In this document: positions 1 to 5,481 of the stretch, piece by piece
How positions within the stretch are numbered: position 1 is the first letter of the stretch
How the letters are laid out: each line of letters starts with the position of its first letter
Assembly: GCA_964383325.1 (NCBI GenBank)
Contig: CAYLGY010000109.1
Span: 1 to 7,077, forward strand
Direction: 5' to 3'
Origin: CAYLGY01 sp964383325
GTDB taxonomy: Bacteria > Pseudomonadota > Alphaproteobacteria > Rhizobiales > Rhizobiaceae
Length of the DNA stretch: 7,077 nt
Notes under the pieces: model-generated
The model's database searches: none
The model's input: only the letters and a program-made list of their open reading frames with translations
Told to the model about the DNA's origin: nothing
Translations under genes and position numbers: made by a program

Positions 1-119
1 TCAAAACTGATCCCGTCAACGACGGTCAACGGGTTGTCTGATTTGCCGAATTCGGTCCGAAGGTCGCGGACCTTTAGCAAAGGACTCATGGGAGTGGCCG
101 CCTCCGTCATTGCCGTCAT
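1..119 (-). CDS. ABC importer ATP-binding protein, DppD/OppD-like, N-terminal fragment
   Basis: Only the first 39 complete codons lie in the window; the gene runs off the left edge. The translation includes SPLLKVRDLRTEF and later VVDGISF. This is the usual opening of DppD/OppD-type ATPases, where the first beta strands precede the Walker A loop; the Walker motifs themselves lie outside. It would energise the two permeases encoded just upstream. The start is ambiguous, with in-frame ATGs at 119, 110 and 89. The one at 119 shares one base with the stop codon of the preceding permease gene (TGATG), which suggests translational coupling. The one at 89 has a GGAGG 11 bases upstream and gives MSPLLKV, closer to the usual length of the family's N-terminus. 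The family assignment rests on the short N-terminal match and on its operon position. Confidence 0.8.
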   Translation of the reverse strand, partial: MTAMTEAATPMSPLLKVRDLRTEFGKSDNPLTVVDGISF

Positions 120-991
120 CACTTCGATGTTAGTCGTGGGTCGAGCACATCGCGCAAACCATCACCGAGCAGGTTGAGGCCGAGAACGCTGAACCCAATG
201 GCCAGGCCCGGGAAGATACTGATCCATGGCGCGTCGACCAGATAATCGCGTCCTTCTGCGATGATATTGCCCCAGGTCGGCACTGGCGGCGGAGGTCCCA
301 CACCAAGAAAGCTCAACGCAGCCTCCGCCAAAATCGCGTAAGCGAAGACGAAGGTCAGGTCAACGATTACGGGTGCCATCGAGTTGGGCAGCACATGCTT
401 GACGATAATGCGACCGTCGCTGGCGCCTGACAGCCGCGCCGATTCGATATATTCCGAGTTTCGCACCCCAAGTACTGCCGCTCGCACGATCCGAGCCGTT
501 CGCGGCGTATAGGTGATACCCAGAGCAACGATGAGATTGAGCAGGCCAGCGCCGAGCGCGGCCGCAATAGCAATGGCAAGCATGATGGGCGGGAAGGCCA
601 TCAAAGCGTCCATGCAGCGCATGATCAATCCGTCCAACCGAGGGAAATAACCTGCTATTGCCCCGATCAATACGCCGAACACCGCAGTGATTGCGACAAC
701 GCTGATCCCGATCAATAGCGAAAGGTGGGTGCCAGTCACCACCCGGCTGAAAATGCTGCGCCCATAATGATCGGTTCCGAAGACGAAATCGGCAGATGGC
801 TCAACAAAGCGAGACTGATAGCTGATCTTCAAGGCATCTCCGGCCAGACCGAGAAGACCTACGATGCCGGCTAAAACCATCACCACGAGAATCCCGGCAC
901 CAATGACGAGTCCCCGATGCGACAGCATACGGCTCAGAAGTTGATTGCGCGGCTTTTCTACCGGAACGGCCTGGAGCGTCGATTCAGTCAT
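119..991 (-). CDS. ABC importer permease, DppC/OppC-like
   Basis: This is a 290-residue inner-membrane permease of the BPD_transp_1 family, the second of two that form the translocation channel of a Dpp/Opp-type importer. After a short cytoplasmic N-terminus there is a first membrane segment at about residues 28-50. The family motif FGTDHYGRSIFSRV follows at 71-84, and further hydrophobic segments lie near 90-116, 132-160, 205-230 and 258-277. The EAA loop that docks on the ATPase is at about 181-203, ending KHVLPN. The C-terminus, GLNLLGDGLRDVLDPRL (271-287), is typical of DppC. Length is normal for the family. The start overlaps the end of the upstream permease by 8 bases and the stop shares a base with the ATPase start, so the genes form one tightly packed, co-translated operon. 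The substrate cannot be read from the permease. Confidence 0.95.
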   Translation of the reverse strand: MTESTLQAVPVEKPRNQLLSRMLSHRGLVIGAGILVVMVLAGIVGLLGLAGDALKISYQSRFVEPSADFVFGTDHYGRSIFSRVVTGTHLSLLIGISVVAITAVFGVLIGAIAGYFPRLDGLIMRCMDALMAFPPIMLAIAIAAALGAGLLNLIVALGITYTPRTARIVRAAVLGVRNSEYIESARLSGASDGRIIVKHVLPNSMAPVIVDLTFVFAYAILAEAALSFLGVGPPPPVPTWGNIIAEGRDYLVDAPWISIFPGLAIGFSVLGLNLLGDGLRDVLDPRLTSK

Positions 992-1928
992 TGCGGAGTC
1001 TCGGATCGAGATAGGCGTAGAGTAGGTCCACGATCAGATTGATGAGGACGAGAAGCAGCGCCACAGCGAGAATCGAGCCCTGGATCACCGGATAGTCCCT
1101 GCGCAGGATGCCCTGGACAACGAGTTGGCCGACGCCGGGCAGCACGAATATCTGCTCGATCACGACGGCACCCGCGATTGCGACATTTACCAGCAGCCCG
1201 ATAACGGTGATGATCGGTATCATCACATTGGAAAGCGCGTGCTTAGCAACGGTCTTCCATTCGGCTAGCCCCTTGGCGCGAGCCGTGCGGATGAAATCCT
1301 GCCGCAGCACCTCCAGTGTCGTCGCACGTGTCATCCTGGCGAGCAATCCGATCTGGAAGACCGCTAGCGAGAAAGCGGGTAACGTAAGCGACTGCAGGCA
1401 GGCGAGAATCCCTTCGCTCGGCGGCACGTAACCGCTGGAAGGCAGCCAACCGAGCATGACGGAGAACACGAGGATTCCCATTATACTGAGCCAGAAGCTG
1501 GGTACGGATACACCCAACAAGGCCACCGACATGACCGCCGTGTCCACCCAAGTATTCTGCCGGTAAGCCGCGAGCAATCCGGCAGCAATGCCCAACGGCA
1601 TGGTGATCACGATTGAGTAGGCCGTGAGGAGAAGGGTCGTAGGCAGCCGCTCTTGAATCGCTTGCAGAACGCTGCGCCCAAGCATGAAGGAGTTACCGAG
1701 ATCACCTTGCAGCAGGTTCATGTACCAGACGCCCATTTGGATGTGCAGCGGCCGGTCGAGACCCAACAACTGCCGGATCGATTCCACCTGGTCGACCGAA
1801 GCGTCGGGTCCAGCTATGACGATCGCAGGGTCGCCTGGAATAATGTGGATCAATCCAAACGTTATGAGGCTGACCCCAATCAGCACCGGAATGGTGCTGA
1901 TCAGGCGCCGCAATATTACTTCGATCAT
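984..1928 (-). CDS. ABC importer permease, DppB/OppB-like
   Basis: This is a 314-residue inner-membrane permease, the partner of the DppC-like protein downstream. The start at 1928 gives MIEVILRRLISTIPVLIGVS, the standard DppB opening; the open frame extends 47 codons further upstream, but that part lies inside the binding-protein gene and is not family-like. The first membrane segment is at about 9-30, followed by the conserved IPGDPA (30-35). Further segments are near 97-121, 132-160, 180-197, 233-256 and 283-305. The EAA loop is around 214-237 (RTARAKGL to HALSN), followed by MIP, then FVLPGVGQL at 261-269. It ends DLLYAYLDPRLRND, as expected for this family. Only 22 bases separate it from the binding-protein gene, with a weak purine-rich GAGAAA upstream of the start, so it is very probably in the same transcript. 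Confidence 0.95.
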   Translation of the reverse strand: MIEVILRRLISTIPVLIGVSLITFGLIHIIPGDPAIVIAGPDASVDQVESIRQLLGLDRPLHIQMGVWYMNLLQGDLGNSFMLGRSVLQAIQERLPTTLLLTAYSIVITMPLGIAAGLLAAYRQNTWVDTAVMSVALLGVSVPSFWLSIMGILVFSVMLGWLPSSGYVPPSEGILACLQSLTLPAFSLAVFQIGLLARMTRATTLEVLRQDFIRTARAKGLAEWKTVAKHALSNVMIPIITVIGLLVNVAIAGAVVIEQIFVLPGVGQLVVQGILRRDYPVIQGSILAVALLLVLINLIVDLLYAYLDPRLRND

Positions 1929-1950
1929 GAAGGCTGCTTTCTCGTGCCGT

Positions 1951-3525
1951 TCACGAAATCCAGACGTTCCACATCCGGATGGCGTCGTAAGGCTGAAAGT
2001 TCTGAAGGCGAGCCTGCGCAACCTGCTTGATCCCCCGGTCCCCAAGCTTAAGGAGATAGGCCTGATCATTCAGGCGAAACTCGATCTTGTCCCATGCGGC
2101 ACGCCGTTCCTCGAGCGAGGGTGCTGCCAGCAGTTCTTCCCAAGCCGATTCCATCTCATTGTCTTCTTCGTAGAAGAACCAGTTCCCATCGCCGGAAACG
2201 AGGCGCTGATATTGGAATGGTCCCAACATGGGCTGGATGGCGTAGGCGGTGCTAAACATATTGTAGGCAGTGGGATCGGCGCGCATCGCGTTGGCGCCGG
2301 GCCAATCGAGCACCTGCACCCGGACCGGGATACCGATCGACTTGATCTGCTCCGACATGACGACCGCCGCTTCCTGCAACGAGACGATATCCGAGCTGGT
2401 CAGAATGACTACTTCTTCGCCCTGATAGTTTGCCTCCTGCAGAAGCGCCTTGGCACGATCGGCGTCGGACACGTTGTAAATAAGCTGATCTACATTACCG
2501 GGATAGAATTCGCTGTCGGGGTAGACGAAAGAAGGGTTGAGATTGAACAGCCCGTCTGTAGCAATCCCCATGACCTCTTCAGTGTTGAGGACCTGCTGGA
2601 TGGCTTTGCGGACGAGGAGATTATCGGTCGGCGCCCGCTGCACGTTCATCGGCACCAGATTGATCGAGACCGGCAACCGGTCATAGATCGCCAACATGGG
2701 ATCAGATTCGAGACGCCTGGCCGCCGGCACCGGGATATCATCGGCAATCGTAATCTGCCCTGACTGGACGCCGCTCACCCGACTGCTGGCTTCCGAAACA
2801 ACGGTGAACGTCACTTCGTCAAGATAGGCAACCCTTCGACCCCCATAGCCATCGCGGTCCTGATGGGTTTCGTCCGGGCGGTAATCTTCATAGCGTTTGA
2901 TGCGCAGCCGTGTGACGCCATCCCAATCAACGAACTCGAATGGCCCGGTTGCGATTGGCTGGATTTCATTGGGACCTTTGTCGCATTCCTCCGCCGGGAT
3001 GATCGTTATCGGGGAGGCCGGCGACTTAATCAGCTCGATCCAGCTCGGTATCGATTTATTGAGCGTAACGACAACGGTGTAAGCATCGGGAGTATCGATG
3101 CTTTCGACGGGCTCAAGCCGGACTTTTTCCGGGCTTATGCGCGCGTAGCGTTCGAGCGAGCGCTTGACGTCCTCCGACGTCATTTCCTTGCCGTTATGGA
3201 AGGTGACGCCCTGCCGCAAGGTAAAGGTGTAAACGCGAAAATCGTCAGAAACGTCGAGCTTTTCTGCAAGCTGCAGTTTCGGTGCGCCGCTCTCATCGAT
3301 CGTCACCAAGGTCTCGTAGATGTGCATCAGGATGTTGCGAGCAGCCTGCGAACGCGAGAAATGCGGGTCAATCGTTTCAGTAGCGGCATTCATCGCCACG
3401 ACAGCCGAGCCGCCCCGGGTAGGCGTAGTCGTCTGAGCAAACAGCTTTAACGGATGTGCGGAAAGCTGCCCTGCCAGCCCCATTGTAGCCGCACCCTTAA
3501 AAAGGTCTCGTCTGCTAATGCGCAT
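1951..3525 (-). CDS. Periplasmic solute-binding protein of a Dpp/Opp-type ABC importer (SBP family 5), SBP1
   Basis: This 524-residue protein should capture the substrate in the periplasm and deliver it to the permeases encoded next to it. The N-terminus MRISRRDLFKGAATMGLAG has the twin-arginine pattern SRRxLFK followed by a hydrophobic stretch, so Tat export is likely; the cleavage site is probably near residue 30 (KLFA-Q) but is not a clear AxA. Family 5 signatures are FHNGKEMTSEDV (109-120), ATGPFEFVDW (192-201) and EEVMGIATDGLF (316-327). There is no lipobox. The ATG at 3525 was chosen because it starts the signal peptide and has an AGGGGA ribosome site 8 bases upstream; the frame stays open to an ATG at 3663, but that extension would run into the divergent gene. 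It is first in its operon and paralogous to SBP2. Family 5 proteins bind peptides, opines, sugars, metals or glutathione, so the ligand is unknown. Confidence 0.95.
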   Translation of the reverse strand: MRISRRDLFKGAATMGLAGQLSAHPLKLFAQTTTPTRGGSAVVAMNAATETIDPHFSRSQAARNILMHIYETLVTIDESGAPKLQLAEKLDVSDDFRVYTFTLRQGVTFHNGKEMTSEDVKRSLERYARISPEKVRLEPVESIDTPDAYTVVVTLNKSIPSWIELIKSPASPITIIPAEECDKGPNEIQPIATGPFEFVDWDGVTRLRIKRYEDYRPDETHQDRDGYGGRRVAYLDEVTFTVVSEASSRVSGVQSGQITIADDIPVPAARRLESDPMLAIYDRLPVSINLVPMNVQRAPTDNLLVRKAIQQVLNTEEVMGIATDGLFNLNPSFVYPDSEFYPGNVDQLIYNVSDADRAKALLQEANYQGEEVVILTSSDIVSLQEAAVVMSEQIKSIGIPVRVQVLDWPGANAMRADPTAYNMFSTAYAIQPMLGPFQYQRLVSGDGNWFFYEEDNEMESAWEELLAAPSLEERRAAWDKIEFRLNDQAYLLKLGDRGIKQVAQARLQNFQPYDAIRMWNVWIS

Positions 3526-3533
3526 GTCGTTGA

Positions 3534-3539
3534 TCCCCT
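3534..3539 (-). promoter_or_regulatory. Ribosome binding site of SBP1
   Basis: The minus strand reads AGGGGA, 8 bases upstream of the ATG at 3525. It fixes the start at the twin-arginine signal peptide rather than at the in-frame ATG at 3663. Confidence 0.75.
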
Positions 3540-3588
3540 GTGCGTTCTTGGTTGATACAATCCGGCGCCTGCGCCACAGACCCCCCCG

Positions 3589-3616
3589 TTGTATGCGGAC
3601 AATAATCGTATACAAT
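3589..3616 (+). promoter_or_regulatory. Predicted promoter of the 2-hydroxyacid dehydrogenase gene
   Basis: TACAAT (3611-3616) matches the -10 consensus at 5 of 6 positions. A weak TTGTAT (3589-3594, 3 of 6) lies 16 bases upstream as a possible -35 box. A start near 3623 would give a leader of about 33 bases. The -10 box lies inside the palindromic operator, so this promoter probably depends on the same regulator as the divergent SBP1 promoter. The weak -35 box makes this less certain than the SBP1 promoter. Confidence 0.45.
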
Positions 3617-3630
3617 CTAACGATTGTCAA
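3602..3630 (-). promoter_or_regulatory. Predicted promoter of the SBP1-permease operon
   Basis: On the minus strand a perfect TTGACA (3630-3625) is followed after 17 bases by GATTAT (3607-3602), a 4 of 6 match to the sigma-70 type -10 box. Transcription would start near 3595, leaving a leader of about 70 bases. The GTATAC palindrome abuts the upstream side of the -10 box, the same layout as in the SBP2 promoter. The prediction rests on pattern matching only. Confidence 0.6.
3603..3617. promoter_or_regulatory. Predicted operator for the GntR/FCD regulator, divergent SBP1/dehydrogenase promoter
   Basis: The core ATCGTATACAAT (3605-3616) is a palindrome with one mismatched pair, centred on GTATAC. 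GntR-family operators follow the pattern GT-Nx-AC within a palindrome, which this fits. Bases 3602-3616 read on the minus strand match 5406-5420 of the other intergenic region at 14 of 15 positions. The core overlaps the -10 boxes of both divergent promoters, so a bound repressor could block both. A second, partly overlapping inverted repeat, ACAATC-TAAC-GATTGT (3612-3627), may extend the site. The regulator encoded at 4611-5333 is the obvious candidate to bind it; this is inferred. Confidence 0.65.
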
Positions 3631-3641
3631 TGAAGTTGAGT

Positions 3642-3646
3642 GGAGG
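3642..3646 (+). promoter_or_regulatory. Ribosome binding site of the dehydrogenase gene
   Basis: GGAGG lies 9 bases upstream of the ATG at 3656. It selects this start over the in-frame ATG at 3518, which would add 46 residues read through the divergent promoter region. Confidence 0.8.
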
Positions 3647-3655
3647 TTGCACGAC

Positions 3656-4591
3656 ATGGACAAGCCGGAAATCGTATTTGTTGGTGGGGGACCGGAGTGG
3701 TATGTTCAGCGGTTTGCCGATGACTTCTTCCTGCACCGGCTTCCCGACGGTAATGCCGGCGGGTTGAATGATCAGGTCCGGTCCCGTGTGCGTGCGCTTG
3801 TGGCTGCGGGGCCCGTCTCAGCAGAACTCATCGCTGCTCTACCCCGCCTTGAACTCATCGCTAACGCCGGTGCCGGCTATGATAAGGTCGATATGGATGC
3901 CGCGGCGAGAAGGTCCATTGCGGTCACCAACACACCGGGTGTCACTGACGAATGCGTGGCCGATCTGGCGATGGCGCTCCTCCTCGCGGTAGCGCGGGAT
4001 GTTCTTCGCGGAGATCGCTTCGTCAGGGCGGGCAAGTGGACCCAAAATAGTTATCCGCTTGTCCGGAAAGTGGGGGGCCGCAAAGTCGGCATTCTAGGCA
4101 TGGGAAGGATCGGTCGCGCAATCGCTAGACGGGCGGCAGCGTTCAACATGCCGGTCGGCTATCATAACAGGAAGCCCCTGGAGAGCGAAGCCTACACCTA
4201 TTTCAACTCGCTGCCGGAACTTGCAGCATGGGCGGATGTTCTCGTCGTTGCATGTCCCGGTGGTACTGCAACTCATCATCTCGTTGATCGTGCTGTGCTT
4301 AAAGCGCTGGGCTCCGAGGGCATTGTTGTCAATATTTCTCGCGGTGCCGTGATAGACGAACAGGCGATGATCGAGGCGCTGGAGCAGGGTGAAATTGCTG
4401 GCGCCGGGCTTGACGTATTCGAACACGAGCCTTTCGTCCCCGAACGCCTGATGAGCTTGGAAAACGTGGTTCTGATGCCGCATCGCGGAGGCGGCACAAT
4501 CGAGACCTGGGAAGACGCCTGCGACCTCGTCAAGGCGAATCTCTCCGCCTTTTTCGAAAGCCGCGCACTTTTGACACCGGTTGCTGGCTAA
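3656..4591 (+). CDS. D-isomer-specific 2-hydroxyacid dehydrogenase (glyoxylate/hydroxypyruvate reductase-like)
   Basis: This 311-residue cytoplasmic enzyme should interconvert a 2-hydroxy acid and the matching 2-keto acid using a nicotinamide cofactor. The substrate-side motif NAGAGYDKVD is at 70-79. The Rossmann cofactor loop GMGRIG is at 148-153, followed by YHNR (169-172). An arginine (R172) after the second strand usually favours NADP(H) over NAD(H). The catalytic triad can be placed as R229 (in NISRGAVIDE), E258 (in DVFEHEP) and H276 (in MPHRGGG). The last motif is slightly unusual, as relatives more often have PHxGS. Length is normal for the family. The start is set by the GGAGG site and the family-like MDKPEIVFVGG opening. 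It is divergent from the transporter operon through a shared operator, and convergent with the regulator gene. The exact substrate (glyoxylate, hydroxypyruvate or another) is not determined. Confidence 0.93.
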   Translation: MDKPEIVFVGGGPEWYVQRFADDFFLHRLPDGNAGGLNDQVRSRVRALVAAGPVSAELIAALPRLELIANAGAGYDKVDMDAAARRSIAVTNTPGVTDECVADLAMALLLAVARDVLRGDRFVRAGKWTQNSYPLVRKVGGRKVGILGMGRIGRAIARRAAAFNMPVGYHNRKPLESEAYTYFNSLPELAAWADVLVVACPGGTATHHLVDRAVLKALGSEGIVVNISRGAVIDEQAMIEALEQGEIAGAGLDVFEHEPFVPERLMSLENVVLMPHRGGGTIETWEDACDLVKANLSAFFESRALLTPVAG

Positions 4592-4602
4592 TGTTTGTAA
4601 AA

Positions 4603-4649
4603 GGCCGACGTCAACCCCTCGGAGCGGGGGCTTCGTCGGCCGAAATTTT
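4603..4649. terminator. Bidirectional intrinsic terminator between dehydrogenase and regulator genes
   Basis: An 8-base perfect stem pairs GGCCGACG (4603-4610) with CGTCGGCC (4634-4641), with a possible inner CCCC/GGGG stem. On the minus strand the stem is followed at once by TTTT; on the plus strand it is followed by GAAATTTTC. It can therefore stop both converging transcripts, and looks slightly better for the regulator. One arm lies inside the last codons of the regulator gene. Confidence 0.75.
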
Positions 4650-5333
4650 CTTGCGTTCTGAGCGTCGTGCAGTGACAAGGCCTTCGTAGTCGAGTGCGCG
4701 ACTATAGTCCAGAATATGCACCCGGACGAGTTCGACGATTTGGGCGCTGTTTCCCGCTTTCAACCCAGTGAGCAGCTCATCATGCTCCTGGACAATAACG
4801 TCGAGGTTCTTCTGAAGGGTCGAGAGGCCAAATATAATCGTGAGCTGCCTTGAAAGTGGTTCCCACATGCGAACGAGAACGTCATTGCCGGAAAGGCGAC
4901 AAAGTGTGCGGTGGAATTCCGTGTCCAGGCTGGCGACACCATAAGGATCCTCCTTCCGGACGGCTTCATGCAATCGCTCCATGATCTCCTCCAGAGGCGC
5001 CAGGATATCTGGATGTTCCTGCTTGGCTTGCAACACCTCCTGCACCGCTAGCGTCTCAAGAGCAGTACGCACCTTGAGGATCTTTTCGAGTCGATCGACG
5101 CTAACATCCATCAATCGCATGCCCCGATAGCGCTCATTGACTACGATGCCCTGACTTTCGAGTATCCGCAGAGCTTCACGAACAGGTACGCGGCTGACAC
5201 TGAGCGACCGGGCGACTTCGGCCTCGACGATCCGGTCGCCAGGCAAAAACACCCCTGTCGCTGTTGCTTCCACGATAGCGTCCACAACCTGGTCAACGAG
5301 CGTCTTGGCCTGGAGCGGAACCAGCTTCTTCAT
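4611..5333 (-). CDS. GntR-family transcriptional regulator, FCD (FadR) subfamily
   Basis: This is a 240-residue DNA-binding regulator. The N-terminal winged helix-turn-helix spans about residues 10-76, with the typical PGDRIVEAEVARSLSVSRVPVREALR stretch read in two parts: PGDRIVEAEVA (31-41) and SVSRVPVREALRILESQG (45-62). The all-helical FCD ligand domain follows from about residue 80. Its metal/ligand site residues can be placed as D137, H141, H184 and H206; FCD proteins often bind carboxylic acids there. The tail from about 222 is charged and probably disordered. It is convergent with the dehydrogenase gene (19 bases apart) and divergent from SBP2. GTATAC palindromes overlap its own promoter and that of the SBP1 operon, so it likely represses itself and the neighbouring genes until its ligand appears. 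The ATG at 5333 has only a poor ribosome site and overlaps a possible short leader frame. Confidence 0.93.
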   Translation of the reverse strand: MKKLVPLQAKTLVDQVVDAIVEATATGVFLPGDRIVEAEVARSLSVSRVPVREALRILESQGIVVNERYRGMRLMDVSVDRLEKILKVRTALETLAVQEVLQAKQEHPDILAPLEEIMERLHEAVRKEDPYGVASLDTEFHRTLCRLSGNDVLVRMWEPLSRQLTIIFGLSTLQKNLDVIVQEHDELLTGLKAGNSAQIVELVRVHILDYSRALDYEGLVTARRSERKKISADEAPAPRG

Positions 5334-5383
5334 GCCGCCCGTTTCGTTCTTCTGGATTCTCTAGGGCTCATGACCCTTTCCAT
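5330..5383 (-). CDS. Possible 17-codon leader ORF before the regulator gene
   Basis: An ATG at 5383 opens a frame reading MERVMSPRESRRTKRAA, whose stop TGA overlaps the ATG of the regulator gene as ATGA. A second in-frame ATG is at 5371. AAGGAG lies just upstream of 5383, but only one base away, which is too close for efficient use of that start; GAAAGGG sits close before 5371. It could couple translation into the regulator, whose own ribosome site is weak. The frame is short enough to be chance, and the peptide resembles nothing recognised. Confidence 0.2.
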   Translation of the reverse strand: MERVMSPRESRRTKRAA

Positions 5384-5392
5384 ACTCCTTGA

Positions 5393-5420
5393 TTGACACG
5401 CGCAAATCGTATACGATTAT
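5393..5420 (+). promoter_or_regulatory. Predicted promoter of SBP2
   Basis: A perfect TTGACA (5393-5398) is followed after 16 bases by GATTAT (5415-5420). The palindrome lies directly against the -10 box, as in the SBP1 promoter, and the same hexamers are used. Transcription would start near 5427, leaving a leader of about 55 bases. Confidence 0.6.
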
Positions 5421-5425
5421 ACGAT
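5405..5425. promoter_or_regulatory. Predicted operator for the GntR/FCD regulator, divergent regulator/SBP2 promoter
   Basis: AATCGTATACGATT (5405-5418) is a perfect 14-base palindrome centred on GTATAC. The octamer TATACGAT is repeated in tandem at 5410-5417 and 5418-5425, and ATCGTATA (5406-5413) with the second octamer forms an 8-base inverted repeat around CGAT. The site covers the -10 regions of both divergent promoters, which points to autoregulation and joint control of SBP2. The symmetry is seen directly; binding by the adjacent regulator is inferred. Confidence 0.7.
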
Positions 5426-5444
5426 AAAGACAATTAACAGACTA
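5416..5444 (-). promoter_or_regulatory. Predicted promoter of the regulator gene
   Basis: On the minus strand a perfect TATAAT (5421-5416) lies inside the operator. The best-spaced -35 candidate is TAGTCT (5444-5439, 17 bases away, 3 of 6), which is poor. Transcription would start near 5409, giving a leader of about 75 bases that includes the short leader frame. Confidence 0.45.
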
Positions 5445-5470
5445 GAGATCATTAGGCAAACATCTCGGTG

Positions 5471-5475
5471 GGAGG
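5471..5475 (+). promoter_or_regulatory. Ribosome binding site of SBP2
   Basis: GGAGG lies 6 bases before the ATG at 5482. This spacing favours the ATG over the GTG immediately before it at 5479, which would leave only 3 bases. Confidence 0.8.
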
Positions 5476-5481
5476 TAGGTG

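Noticed and set aside
119..991. A regulatory role for the tight overlaps between the DppB, DppC and ATPase genes
   Set aside because: Overlaps of 1 to 8 bases are common in ABC transporter operons and need no special explanation.
1929..2069. N-terminal extension of the DppB-like permease
   Set aside because: The added 47 residues lie mostly over the 3' end of the SBP1 gene. The DppB family begins at the MIEVILRRL position.
1684..2763. A 359-codon open frame on the plus strand
   Set aside because: It runs antisense through the DppB-like and SBP1 genes, both unmistakable by family motifs. Its own translation is rich in His, Arg and Asp with no domain-like pattern, as expected of a shadow frame.
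3518..3655. N-terminal extension of the dehydrogenase to an ATG at 3518
   Set aside because: The added 46 residues are not family-like and read through the operator. GGAGG correctly placed before 3656 marks the true start.
3526..3663. N-terminal extension of SBP1 to an ATG at 3663
   Set aside because: It would precede the twin-arginine signal peptide, overlap the start of the divergent gene and cross the promoter region. The ATG at 3525 has a good ribosome site.
4094..4678. A 194-codon minus-strand frame crossing the dehydrogenase and terminator
   Set aside because: It is antisense to a gene with an intact catalytic set and shows no recognisable domain.
5363..5377. AGGG/CCCT inverted repeat in the regulator's leader
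   Set aside because: Arms of four bases with a seven-base loop are too weak to claim as a structure or binding site.
5479..5481. GTG as the start of SBP2
   Set aside because: It leaves only 3 bases to the GGAGG site, while the next codon is an ATG at a better distance of 6 bases. The difference is one residue.
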